A stretch of 64,000 nt of DNA from assembly GCF_021389935.1 (NCBI RefSeq), contig NZ_CP089979.1, positions 6,224,501 through 6,288,500 on the forward strand, given 5' to 3'. This DNA is from Fulvivirga ligni (GTDB taxonomy: Bacteria > Bacteroidota > Bacteroidia > Cytophagales > Cyclobacteriaceae). A program made the translations under genes and the position numbers. The notes under the pieces are model-generated. The model was not told where the DNA came from. It worked only from the letters and a program-made list of their open reading frames with translations, and made no database searches. Positions 7,138 to 16,010 of the stretch are shown piece after piece (position 1 is the first letter of the stretch; each line of letters starts with the position of its first letter).

Positions 7138-8298
7138 TTATATTGAAGTTCCTTCTAATGTAATATTGTCATATCGGGTGTTACCCTTTTCTGTGGCCTC
7201 TGAGGAGAACTTCACTTTGAAGTCCGCATTATCATTCACATCAGAAATTGCGCTGAAATCTATCGTGATCAGCACATAGCCAAGCTCGGCATCTTCTGGA
7301 TTTTCTTCCGGCACCTCAAAACTGATGGCATCAAGATTATCCTGAATAAAGTCAGTACCATTCACAGAATAGTAAATATCTTGGGTAGTAGCACCTTTAC
7401 CAGATCTCTGAACGGCAAATTTCATCACCAAATTCTCATAACCAGCAGAAGGCAACGACAAGACAAAATCACCTGATGGGTTTCTAAGTCTTAAACCTGT
7501 TAAAGCTTCATCTGCATTTAATGCATTGATGTTAGTCCCCTCCACATCGTCATACTCTTCTCCGCTGTAAGTCCAGCTTCCTGCGCCAGTATTTGGAGTT
7601 TCTAAATCTTCAACATTATTGAAATTCCAGTAATGAAGTACCTCAGGCTGTTTTTCACCGCTAGGGAAGTCAGGAATAACTTCACCATTTCTAATACCAT
7701 CTACGGTAAGGTTATCGAAACGTGAGTTTCCAGAATCACCGTCAGCATTCACATCGAAAGCGATTTTTATTTTAAAGTTGGGATTATTATCAGCGTCTGC
7801 TATGTCCTGAAAATTGTATTGATGCAATACAAAGTTCTCAGTAACAGCATAATCAGTATTCTCAAGGTCAGTCTGGATAAAGTTAACGCCATCTACAGAG
7901 TAGAAGAACTGCTGCTCCTGCGGACCACTGCTGGTTCTCTTCACAGCATAGGTAATGATCACATCATCATACCCAGAAGTAGGCATGCTAACCGTAAAAT
8001 CACCAGATGGATTTCTCAGCCTCAGTGCATTTGCTGCTTCATCATTATTTCTGGCGTTTAATGTTGATCCTTCATCGGTATCATCATAATAACTGCCTTC
8101 ATAAACCATTGAAGTACCACCAATACTATAGGTGGGGGTTACTAAAGTTTCTTCTGATGTGTTATCATTAAAATTCCAATAATGTACTACATCATAGCTT
8201 GTGGTATCAACGCTTGTTTCAGGGATCACTCTGTCCTCAGTGCATGAGAACAAACCCAATAAGCCCAATACCATTGTAATAGATATCCTACTGTTCAT
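7138..8298 (-). CDS. Lipoprotein with two tandem ~160-residue beta repeats
   Basis: The N-terminus MNSRISITMVLGLLGLFSC is a lipoprotein signal ending in a lipobox (LFSC, Cys19). The rest consists of two homologous units. The first has YWNFNDN, RLRNPSGDFTVSMPTSGYDD, FFYSVDGVNFIQ and RFDNLTVDG. The second has YWNFNNV, RLRNPSGDFVLSLPSAGYEN, IYYSVNGTDFIQ and RYDNITLEG. The pattern resembles jelly-roll-like extracellular binding modules, but I cannot name a family. It is the first gene of the operon with the propeller and porin, so a surface binding role feeding the porin is a reasonable inference without direct proof. Confidence 0.65.
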   Translation of the reverse strand: MNSRISITMVLGLLGLFSCTEDRVIPETSVDTTSYDVVHYWNFNDNTSEETLVTPTYSIGGTSMVYEGSYYDDTDEGSTLNARNNDEAANALRLRNPSGDFTVSMPTSGYDDVIITYAVKRTSSGPQEQQFFYSVDGVNFIQTDLENTDYAVTENFVLHQYNFQDIADADNNPNFKIKIAFDVNADGDSGNSRFDNLTVDGIRNGEVIPDFPSGEKQPEVLHYWNFNNVEDLETPNTGAGSWTYSGEEYDDVEGTNINALNADEALTGLRLRNPSGDFVLSLPSAGYENLVMKFAVQRSGKGATTQDIYYSVNGTDFIQDNLDAISFEVPEENPEDAELGYVLITIDFSAISDVNDNADFKVKFSSEATEKGNTRYDNITLEGTSI

Positions 8299-8674
8299 TT
8301 TTCAAAAAATTTCCGCAAAGAAAGATATCTCGTATTAACTCATTGTTTCAGGTGTGTTACGTATATGTTGTAATTGTTAAGTCCTTCAGGAACATCTCAT
8401 GTAATTATGGGTGTATTTCGAATTATTTATACGAATTATCACATTACCAAAAACCAACAAAAAGATGAAATTAGAGAGATTTCAAAATAGAATTCTACAT
8501 CAGATGAACATTACAGAAGTATCTTTTAAGATGTACCTTTTTAGAAACTTTGAGGTGATTTGGTGGGATCTGGGATTGGCAACTTAACATTAAGGTAATA
8601 TTGATCTGACAGTCCTTATTGCAAAACAAAAAAGGCCGATTTCCATCGGCCTTTCATAAGAATTTATCTTTTCA
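8299..8674. other. Intergenic region with weak short ORF
   Basis: This AT-rich spacer lies between the minus-strand lipoprotein gene and the M28 peptidase gene and should hold the promoter of the lipoprotein operon. The only other items I see are a 40-codon plus-strand frame at 8465-8587 (starting MKLERFQNRILHQMN, no recognisable family) and the hairpin terminator at 8631-8654. The short frame is not supported enough to call a gene. Confidence 0.5.
8631..8654 (-). terminator. Intrinsic terminator of the M28 peptidase gene
   Basis: AAAGGCCGAT (8631-8640), loop TTCC, and ATCGGCCTTT (8645-8654) form a perfect 10-bp stem. On the minus strand it follows the stop codon at 8675 by about 20 bases and is followed by a T-rich run. 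Confidence 0.85.
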
Positions 8675-10042
8675 TCAATGCTTGTGTTCTTCACGACTAT
8701 AAACCCCGCCAGGGAAAACCACCACACTTTCATCTCCATTCTTACCGACGGCAGCTACACCAAAGAAGTAGTTATCAATTACTACGTGCTCCAATAGGTA
8801 TTCTGAAACATTACCCACGAATTTGGAGTATTGCCATTGTGCTTCTGTAGTTTCTCTCCAATAGATCTTATAACCTGCAAGGTTATCATCTTCTACCTTT
8901 TCCCATCTTAGAGAAGTGCTTGGCTGCACGGCACCTGCTATCTCCACCTTGGTAGGTGAAGGTGGCGCCCAGGCTAGTCCCGCTAATGTGATGGCATTTA
9001 CAGCGGTGAGCTTAGCTGCGTAAGGGAAGTTCACATGCTCCAGTACATCCCCATAAGCCACGCCATCTTCAGTTCTGATGTCCTGATGCTGCCATGTATA
9101 GTTTTCATTGGTTTCCATGATTCTTACTCCAGGGAAACCTGCATCGTTAAATGGTTTGTGATGTCCTCCACGTCCAAATCTATCTAACCTATAAATCATC
9201 ATAGGCTTCATTTCTGGCATGTATGTATTGGTCATTTTAGCTATGTATCTGGCCAATTGTCTGGAAACACCGTCTACCTCACCGCCATAATATCGTCTCA
9301 TCATGCGAGTACGATCGTCTTCTGTTACGGGAGTTGGCTCCGAAAATATGCGAAAGCTTCTATTGTCAATCACCTGATTCACTCCTTCTATGTTCCCGAT
9401 CATATCATTATTCAAGATGCCTATTACCTCCCAATTGTTGTTCTTAGCATATTCGGCCATGGCTTTACCTCCAAACAGACCTTGCTCCTCACCAGAAAGA
9501 CCCACATAGATGATGCTTGACTCAAATTTATACTTGCTTAGCACTCTGGCCGCTTCCATAACCCCAGCCATTCCTGATGCATTATCATTGGCTCCTGGCG
9601 CATCTGACTTAGCATCCATCACATCCGTAACACGACTATCAATGTCACCACTCATAATCACATATCTGTTAGGGTATTTGGTACCACGCTGAATAGCTAC
9701 TACATTCACTATTTCTACATCATTTTTAATTCTGGTCTTAGGATCGCCCTTTACCAGATCACGCATAAAGCTCACCTCAAGGCAGCTTTTACAATCTTTA
9801 GAGATATTATCAAACTCAGACTTTATCCACCTTCTGGCAGCGCCGATACCTCGTTTCTTAGAAACAGTATCTGACAAAGTGTGTCTGGTACCGAATGAAA
9901 CCAGTTTTTCAATATCTTTTTGAATCCTGTCTGCAGAAATGGCCGATACAATATCATAATGTCTCGGATCTGTAGCAGGTGGCACCTGGGCAAAAGATTT
10001 GCCTATGATAAACAAGGCAATTAGGCTGTATATATACTTCAT
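8675..10042 (-). CDS. Secreted M28-family metallopeptidase with C-terminal fibronectin-like domain
   Basis: The protein has 455 residues with a signal peptide (MKYIYSLIALFIIGKSFAQ). Zinc-peptidase motifs are visible in order: MSGDIDSR, APGANDNASG (metal-bridging Asp), GLSGEEQGLFGG (catalytic Glu), NNDMIGN and a late His in YTWQHQD. In many M28 enzymes the first motif has His where this protein has the first Asp of GDID. The C-terminal ~85 residues (SLRWEKVEDDNLAGYKIYWR onward) look like a fibronectin type III-like fold. It probably cleaves peptides outside the cytoplasm. It lies downstream of the TPR and TonB receptor genes on the same strand, after a ~106-base gap. The substrate is unknown. 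Confidence 0.85.
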   Translation of the reverse strand: MKYIYSLIALFIIGKSFAQVPPATDPRHYDIVSAISADRIQKDIEKLVSFGTRHTLSDTVSKKRGIGAARRWIKSEFDNISKDCKSCLEVSFMRDLVKGDPKTRIKNDVEIVNVVAIQRGTKYPNRYVIMSGDIDSRVTDVMDAKSDAPGANDNASGMAGVMEAARVLSKYKFESSIIYVGLSGEEQGLFGGKAMAEYAKNNNWEVIGILNNDMIGNIEGVNQVIDNRSFRIFSEPTPVTEDDRTRMMRRYYGGEVDGVSRQLARYIAKMTNTYMPEMKPMMIYRLDRFGRGGHHKPFNDAGFPGVRIMETNENYTWQHQDIRTEDGVAYGDVLEHVNFPYAAKLTAVNAITLAGLAWAPPSPTKVEIAGAVQPSTSLRWEKVEDDNLAGYKIYWRETTEAQWQYSKFVGNVSEYLLEHVVIDNYFFGVAAVGKNGDESVVVFPGGVYSREEHKH

Positions 10043-10148
10043 ATGTTTAGAAGATAGTATTGAGTAATTTGAATTTATTACTCAATTATAGAGTATCCCA
10101 CTAAATGATGCCACCGTTATTCTTTGAGTGGTAAAAATAATTAGGAGT

Positions 10149-10781
10149 TTACTGGCACTGCTCTAGCATTTTCACCGCCCGGTCCTTTCCCCATATGGGC
10201 AGCAGGCCCTCTGTCTTTCCCTTTTCATATTGAGCAACAGCCTTTTTGAGCGTAGCGCAGGCATTTTCCGTGCTTTTACTAAAAAACTGAGCGGCACCAT
10301 ATTCCATTTGAGCCATCAAGAAAAGTGCCCGTGGATTATCAGGATTCTGCTGTATGGCCTCCTGAAAAAACTTCACTGCCACTGGTGATAATGACTGCCC
10401 TCTTCCTGCCGGATCTACGGAGAGCTTACCCATAACCACATAGCCTTTTAGCGCTGTAATCTCAGAATTGGTCTCCAGCTGTGCAGCTTCGTTGGCAAGT
10501 TCCTCCGCCTTTTTATAATACTGATCTTTTTCAGACATACTCAGAGACTTATCAAAACCCATGATAATATAGGTCAATGACTCATAATATAGAGGAAGCC
10601 ACTCTTTTGTTTCTTTCTGGCCGATGCGCTCAAAGGTATTAGCCACATTTTGCAGATCATCAATAGATTTTACATCGTTGAACTGTTTCAATGCTTTCGT
10701 CATGGCTTTTTCATAAGGCGACTGAGCCCAAGCTGAATTCGCTGCAATTAATATCAGGGCATAAATCAGGAGATTTTTCAT
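10149..10781 (-). CDS. Exported TPR-like protein
   Basis: I start it at the ATG at 10781, giving MKNLLIYALILIAANSAWAQ, a clean signal peptide. The longer frame begins with TTG at 10811 and adds ten residues that spoil the signal. The mature part is helical with TPR-like repeats, for example YYKKAEELANEAAQLE and VKFFQEAIQQNPDNPRALFL. It follows the TonB receptor gene after about 30 bases and is probably co-transcribed with it, so a periplasmic partner of the receptor or of its substrate handling is plausible. No enzymatic motif is seen. Confidence 0.7.
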   Translation of the reverse strand: MKNLLIYALILIAANSAWAQSPYEKAMTKALKQFNDVKSIDDLQNVANTFERIGQKETKEWLPLYYESLTYIIMGFDKSLSMSEKDQYYKKAEELANEAAQLETNSEITALKGYVVMGKLSVDPAGRGQSLSPVAVKFFQEAIQQNPDNPRALFLMAQMEYGAAQFFSKSTENACATLKKAVAQYEKGKTEGLLPIWGKDRAVKMLEQCQ

Positions 10782-10811
10782 TGTATCAATATTTTTAAAG
10801 TTGAAAATCAA

Positions 10812-12965
10812 TTATAGGTTGTTCATCATATTGGCTGTTTTGTCCTTGGACAGCGTAATGAACACGCCCAAAAACAAAAACCTGTCGGCCGATTGGATGA
10901 TTGGTTGGCTGGCATATTGACCATTCTCACCTCTTGCGGCACTAAACTCATAGCCAAACACATTTTCACTTCCTAATACATTACTACACTCCGCATGGAT
11001 GATAATGTTGGGTCTTGGCAAATAGCTCCAGCTTAAACTCAGATTATTATAGGCTTTGGTCTTGGCTGACATTTCTACATCGGCATTGAGGTCATTATAG
11101 GTGTAGCCATCATTCCAGGAATATGAGAAGCCCACCTGCGACTTGAGAGACCGAACGAAGTGCTTCATTACCAGAGAAACATTGTGTTTTGGAGCATATC
11201 CTGGAGTAACTTCAGCATGAAACTGATCGTAGTTTCTTTTACTATCTATAAATGAATAAGTTATCCAAAAATCAGTACCTGATATGCTTTTATTATCTCT
11301 GTAAAAAACATCAAACCCACGGCTATATCCATCTCCTGAATTATCAAGACCGTAATAGGCTTGGTTGATCAAAGAGTCGAATTTCACCAATTGACTATAT
11401 TTTTTATAGAAACTCTCGATTCGAAAAGTTCTTCCTCCACCTTCTAACAGGTAGTTAAGAATAAGGTGCTCAGCCTTTGAATTATCAAGGCCATTTGATT
11501 GAACTATCCTTTCATGCTTAGGCATCTGTCTAAAGGCGCCATAGGCCAATGAAAACTGACTATGTTCACCTGATTTATAAGCCAAAGAGGCTCTCGGCGT
11601 TGACCAAACTTCATTCAGGTAGCTGCTATAGGAAGTTCTCAAACCACCTCGCAATACAAATTTTGAGCTGAGATAGTAATCACCTTCAATAAAATGATCT
11701 ACGAAATCATTATCATAAGTACGCTTTGCACCTAGATTTAGATTTTCCTCCTCATAGTGATCGGCGTAGAATTCAAGTCCATTCTTCAATGAAAATCGGT
11801 CGCTAAAGTCTTTCACAGCGGCTAGTTTACCATGGGCGAGCGTAGCTTTTCTTTTGAAAGAAGAAGCCGCTATACTCACATCATCTGTGTTTGAAGAGAA
11901 AGAAGCCCCACCGTATATAAACCAATCTTTGTTTAAGGATTGCTTAAAGCTGGCGCTACCGAAATGATATTGGTTATCCATATCAATAGACTGTTTATAG
12001 TTTTCCCCTACCACTGGTTGATTAAGAGAATATTGAGCCCTTTCGGTATGTGCAAACACTTTCAGCATCCCGCTTTTACCATATTTCTGTCTGCCCAGCA
12101 CCTCTGCATTCCAGCTGTGGGGTGCTCGGTTCCAGTCATAATTCTGTGATATAATGGATTGATAAGGCTTTAGATCGGTGAAGCTACCATTGAAACTGAT
12201 GGCATTTTGTTTTCCAACCAAAGTCTGAGAGTAAGCCGCACCTACGGTCATCAGACTTATATCAGCCTGATTTCTTAAAGGCATATCCACTGAATTAAGC
12301 ACCAAAGCCGAAGATAGAGCCTGGCCGTACTCAGCAGAATAGCCGCCGGTACTAAAAAAGCTACCTTTGAAAAGATTGGCATCAAAGCGAGACCGTGTAG
12401 GAACGTTAGGAGCAGCACTACCATAGGCATTGGACACTTCCAATCCATCAATATAAATATTTGTTTCAGAAGCATCTCCCCCACGCACAAACAAACGACC
12501 GTCATTCCCTACGGTAGCTGTACCGGGCAATTTAGTAAGGGCTCCAATGAGGTTGCCAGCCGCACCGGAAGTAGTAACTATATCCAGCGGTTTCATAATT
12601 ACTGATTTAGCCTCATCGCTAGCCTCCATGGCTCCGGCAGTTATGGTCACAGCTGTTAACTCATTAATACTTTCTTTTAAAACTATGCTTAAAACTACCT
12701 TATCACCAGTACAGGAAATCTCCTGTTGCCATTGATGATAACCCACCATTGAAACGATCAGAATCTGCGTACCAGATTCATCTGTTTGAAACTGAAAAGC
12801 ACCTGCAGCATCAGAACTAGTACCATCATAAGTATCTTTCAGATAGATATTTACACCAGGAAGGGATGTGTCAGTGGCATCTTTTACAGTACCGGAGATA
12901 GTAGTTTGCCCAAAGGCCAATGAACTAACAAAAAACAGTGCGAAGAATATTATATTGAGTTTCAT
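10812..12965 (-). CDS. TonB-dependent outer-membrane receptor
   Basis: This 717-residue protein has a signal peptide (MKLNIIFFALFFVSSLAFGQ). A carboxypeptidase-regulatory-like domain follows (GTVKDATDTSLPGVNIYLKD, residues ~25-95), then a plug (LTKLPGTATVGNDGRLFVRG, IYIDGLEVSN) and a C-terminal 22-strand-type barrel. It is short for a SusC protein and has no SusD partner, so it looks like a stand-alone receptor for a metal complex, cofactor or peptide; the ligand is unknown. It lacks an STN signalling domain. It is divergent, across 261 bases, from an ECF sigma/FecR operon that encodes a separate STN-domain protein, which suggests a regulatory link (inference). Confidence 0.85.
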   Translation of the reverse strand: MKLNIIFFALFFVSSLAFGQTTISGTVKDATDTSLPGVNIYLKDTYDGTSSDAAGAFQFQTDESGTQILIVSMVGYHQWQQEISCTGDKVVLSIVLKESINELTAVTITAGAMEASDEAKSVIMKPLDIVTTSGAAGNLIGALTKLPGTATVGNDGRLFVRGGDASETNIYIDGLEVSNAYGSAAPNVPTRSRFDANLFKGSFFSTGGYSAEYGQALSSALVLNSVDMPLRNQADISLMTVGAAYSQTLVGKQNAISFNGSFTDLKPYQSIISQNYDWNRAPHSWNAEVLGRQKYGKSGMLKVFAHTERAQYSLNQPVVGENYKQSIDMDNQYHFGSASFKQSLNKDWFIYGGASFSSNTDDVSIAASSFKRKATLAHGKLAAVKDFSDRFSLKNGLEFYADHYEEENLNLGAKRTYDNDFVDHFIEGDYYLSSKFVLRGGLRTSYSSYLNEVWSTPRASLAYKSGEHSQFSLAYGAFRQMPKHERIVQSNGLDNSKAEHLILNYLLEGGGRTFRIESFYKKYSQLVKFDSLINQAYYGLDNSGDGYSRGFDVFYRDNKSISGTDFWITYSFIDSKRNYDQFHAEVTPGYAPKHNVSLVMKHFVRSLKSQVGFSYSWNDGYTYNDLNADVEMSAKTKAYNNLSLSWSYLPRPNIIIHAECSNVLGSENVFGYEFSAARGENGQYASQPIIQSADRFLFLGVFITLSKDKTANMMNNL

Positions 12966-13226
12966 GTGAATGTGATTTTAGGCTCGTTATGAGTACTAAA
13001 CTGAGTAGTTCAGAGATCACATTAAAAATTTAATAACCCAGTCGTAGAATTAGGATACTGAACCGTAAAATAGTCCTAATAAAGTCAGAACATTTATCAA
13101 ATCATTCACATACTAATACGTTTAAATAATAGTTATAAGAAAAATATTATTCACTGGTTTTGAACAAAACCATATTACAAAAAGTATTATATCTATAATA
13201 TTTATTCTAATTTAACGCCTGTTTTA

Positions 13227-13817
13227 TTGAACAAATCTGATCAGCACCAGTTGGTACCGAAAAATATTATAGAAAGGATTAAGAAGGGGGAAAAGCAGGC
13301 TTTTGAATTAATATTTCGGGAGTATTACAAACCGCTATGGAACCTGGCATTAGGTTTACTCAAGAGTGAAGAACTGGCTGAAGAATACACTCAGGAAGTT
13401 TTCATTAAACTATGGGAAATGAGAGCGTCTTTGAAAGATGATCTTAAACCACTCCCCTACCTACTCACCACCGTTAGAAACAAGTGCTTTAACCATTTAA
13501 AAAGAATTCAGGTAGAGCAAAAGTACCTTACTCATACCCAAAAAAGTTATCAGGATCAGATACTCAATTACACCTATGATGATGTGGAAGATGAGCTCAT
13601 TGACAAGATGCACGACGTAATCAATGCAATGCCTGATAAATGCAAAGAAGTTTTTCAGCTCAGCAGGTTTCAGAATATGAGCCACAAGCAAATAGCTGAT
13701 CATTTAGATATTAGCACCAAAACAGTGGAGAATCACATCACCAAGGCGATGAAGTTATTGAGAGAGTCTTTACTGGAGATTTTGATATTTTTTATTTTGC
13801 TAATAGGGGATTTTTAA
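13227..13817 (+). CDS. ECF-type RNA polymerase sigma-70 factor
   Basis: The protein has 196 residues. Region 2 is seen in GEKQAFELIFREYYKPLWNL and EEYTQEVFIKLWE; region 4 in MPDKCKEVFQLSRFQ, MSHKQIADHLDIS and KTVENHITKAMKLLR, the recognition helix. This matches the Bacteroidota FecI-like expansion. No in-frame ATG lies upstream of region 2, so translation probably starts at the TTG at 13227. The C-terminus (LEILIFFILLIGDF) is unusually hydrophobic, a feature often seen in this subfamily. The next gene is its FecR-type anti-sigma factor, 21 bases downstream. It likely transcribes its own operon and possibly the divergent receptor. Confidence 0.9.
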   Translation: MNKSDQHQLVPKNIIERIKKGEKQAFELIFREYYKPLWNLALGLLKSEELAEEYTQEVFIKLWEMRASLKDDLKPLPYLLTTVRNKCFNHLKRIQVEQKYLTHTQKSYQDQILNYTYDDVEDELIDKMHDVINAMPDKCKEVFQLSRFQNMSHKQIADHLDISTKTVENHITKAMKLLRESLLEILIFFILLIGDF

Positions 13818-13838
13818 TCTATGATTGTTTGATAATAA

Positions 13839-14840
13839 ATGGACCACACTGAAAACCATATTGATGAAAGCTTAGTTTTGGCATATCTTAAAGGAGAGCA
13901 ACTTCCTGAAGATGAGGCACAACGTGTGGAAAGATGGCTGGAAAGCGCCAGCAATCAGGATGAAGCTCAAAAGATCTATCAAGCCTGGGAGCTATCGCTA
14001 TTAGCGGGCACCAGAAATGTAGACGTAAACGACGCATTTCAAAAAGTACAGCAACAAATTGAAGATTCATCACCCAAAGGAAAAACAGCCAAGATTACTC
14101 CTGTATGGTGGTACGCAGCAGCTAGCGTTATTATAATTGCCGTGTCTGTTTTCCTCTTCACCAAAAATCAGACAGTAGATACTCAGGCAAGCATAAAGCA
14201 ACTTACCGCTGAAGCTGCCAAGCAAGAATTTGATCTTGAGGATCACACTACCATAAGTCTTAAAAAAGATGCTGTAATCACCTATGATTCAGTACTATTC
14301 AGTAGCTCACCAGAGAGAATAGTTAACCTTAAAGGAGAGGCTTTTTTCGAGGTAGCTCATAATAAAGAAAGACCATTCTCAGTACTCACCAGCGATGCTA
14401 AAATCACTGTACTCGGTACCAAATTTCTTGTAAAAACCTTCCCTAATGAGTTAACAGAGGTGTTAGTCTTAGAAGGAACAGTAGCTGTTAAATATAATGA
14501 CAATGAAAAAGCCATTATATTGCAAGCTCAAGAAGAAGTGGTGAGCAAAAACGATAATCAACCTATCATTAAATCCTCTGCTGATGTCAACCAGCTTTAT
14601 TGGCAAACTGGCATTATGCAATTTAAAAACGACTCCTTATCAAACGTGTTTGAGACTTTATCCCATGAATTTAATCACAAGATAGTTGTTGAAAATGAGG
14701 CAGTTAATCATTGCAAAATCACTGCTACGTTCAAAAAACAATCATTAGAAACAATTATTAAGGTTATTGAATCTACGCATGACTTAACCAGTTATGTGAG
14801 CGGCGACTCAATCATGATCAAGGGTAATGGGTGTAAATAA
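13839..14840 (+). CDS. FecR-family anti-sigma factor
   Basis: This 333-residue protein has three parts. The cytoplasmic N-terminal region (~1-88) contains LVLAYLKGEQLPEDEAQRVE. One membrane helix (~89-107, WWYAAASVIIIAVSVFLF) follows. The periplasmic part holds a FecR domain (LKGEAFFEVAHNKERPFSV, ITVLGTKFLV, VLEGTVAV) and a C-terminal DUF4974-like domain (MQFKNDSLSNVFETLSHEFN). Family members hold the ECF factor inactive until a signal arrives through an outer-membrane STN-domain partner. The partner is normally part of a TonB receptor, but here the next gene encodes an STN domain on a different barrel. Its 3' end overlaps that gene by 14 bases. Confidence 0.9.
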   Translation: MDHTENHIDESLVLAYLKGEQLPEDEAQRVERWLESASNQDEAQKIYQAWELSLLAGTRNVDVNDAFQKVQQQIEDSSPKGKTAKITPVWWYAAASVIIIAVSVFLFTKNQTVDTQASIKQLTAEAAKQEFDLEDHTTISLKKDAVITYDSVLFSSSPERIVNLKGEAFFEVAHNKERPFSVLTSDAKITVLGTKFLVKTFPNELTEVLVLEGTVAVKYNDNEKAIILQAQEEVVSKNDNQPIIKSSADVNQLYWQTGIMQFKNDSLSNVFETLSHEFNHKIVVENEAVNHCKITATFKKQSLETIIKVIESTHDLTSYVSGDSIMIKGNGCK

Positions 14841-15945
14841 AAATTTTATTACGTTATTTCTTTTAGTGGCCTTTACTACAGCAGCTTCTGCTCAGACAAA
14901 AAGATCCACGTTTCATTTCAAGGATGAAAGCCTATCTCAGGCGCTTCAAGATATAGCCGATAAGTTTGACTTATATCTTTCCTACAACCCTAAACTCTTT
15001 TTAGAAGAACCCAACTTAACAGCCGATGTGAAAAGCAAAACCCTCACGGAAGCCTTAAGTCAGCTACTGCATCCAAAGTTCGAATTTGAGATCATAGAAT
15101 CTTATATAGTCATAAAAAAAGCTCCTGAAATAAAGAAAGCACCACCTGTAGCAGAGCATATTGTATATGACACTATTAGAATTGAGGAAAAAATCATTCA
15201 ATATGACACTCAAAGAGTAGAGATCACCGTGTATGACACCATGGTAATAGAAAAACCAAAATATATTTATGACACAGTTAAGGTAGAAAAAAAGGTTGAT
15301 CTCAGTAATCAAAAATGGAGATATAGCATCTATGCCAGCCCAAATATCTGGTTTACAAGCGAGAAGAATGATAAAGCTTTTAAAGGTATTGCCACTGGTT
15401 TTCAGGCCTCCTACTCCCTGAAAAATCTATCCATTAATGCCACCTTAGAATATAACTACCTCCTCAGGAATATTCAATATTCCACCTCAGAAATGATGTC
15501 CAACACCAGGATAGATACCCTTTCCACGTACTTTATAATAGAAAATGGAGAAAGAATACCTGTATATGTAACCGACACGGTAAGAACTGAATATGAGAGC
15601 ATACAAAATATTGACAGATCTGATAATGCACAGAGAATCAGCCTTTCACTAAGCTTAGGTTATATAATTAAAAAAGGCAAAATTTCGGTAGAACTGTGCC
15701 CCGGCATTCTATATTCGAGAACGTTCAGAGATGAGCAAAACTTCGACAACAACACTGCATCAGACAATGTCATTATTACCCGCCCTCAATCTTATCAGGT
15801 AGATGCGTCTCTCAGCCTGCCCATTTATTTTAATTCATTTAGGGAAAGTAAACTTTACGTCTCTCCATATGCCCAATATGGTTTAAGCCATGCATCCAGC
15901 TTCAAAAGATACAATACCGGTCTTAGGTTAGGAATTATATTTTAA
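14827..15945 (+). CDS. STN-domain protein with YDT-repeat linker and outer-membrane-barrel-like C-terminus
   Basis: The 372-residue product has a signal peptide (ending SAQ, ~23). Residues ~28-97 form an STN domain, as in TonB receptors and secretins: FHFKDESLSQALQDIADKFD, LTADVKSKTLTEALSQLL, YIVIKK. A linker follows with four YDT motifs at about residues 114, 126, 136 and 148. The last ~205 residues are amphipathic beta strands ending in YNTGLRLGIIF, like a small outer-membrane barrel. There is no TonB plug or TonB box. The gene overlaps fecR by 14 bases. I infer that it is the signal-transducing partner of the FecR protein, but this combination is not one I recognise as characterised. Confidence 0.7.
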   Translation: MGVNKNFITLFLLVAFTTAASAQTKRSTFHFKDESLSQALQDIADKFDLYLSYNPKLFLEEPNLTADVKSKTLTEALSQLLHPKFEFEIIESYIVIKKAPEIKKAPPVAEHIVYDTIRIEEKIIQYDTQRVEITVYDTMVIEKPKYIYDTVKVEKKVDLSNQKWRYSIYASPNIWFTSEKNDKAFKGIATGFQASYSLKNLSINATLEYNYLLRNIQYSTSEMMSNTRIDTLSTYFIIENGERIPVYVTDTVRTEYESIQNIDRSDNAQRISLSLSLGYIIKKGKISVELCPGILYSRTFRDEQNFDNNTASDNVIITRPQSYQVDASLSLPIYFNSFRESKLYVSPYAQYGLSHASSFKRYNTGLRLGIIF

Positions 15946-16010
15946 AAAATTAGAGAATCAACTAGGGGATTTCACTAATGAGATGGTCTATAGATAAAGT
16001 CCTCTTTAAA

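Noticed and set aside
8465-8587. A 40-codon plus-strand frame starting MKLERFQNRI.
   Set aside because: No recognised family and no clear ribosome binding site. It lies in a promoter-bearing spacer, so chance is the simpler explanation.
13227-13817. The sigma factor as a pseudogene because no ATG is available.
   Set aside because: The complete region 2 and region 4 motifs and the FecR neighbour support a real gene starting at TTG.
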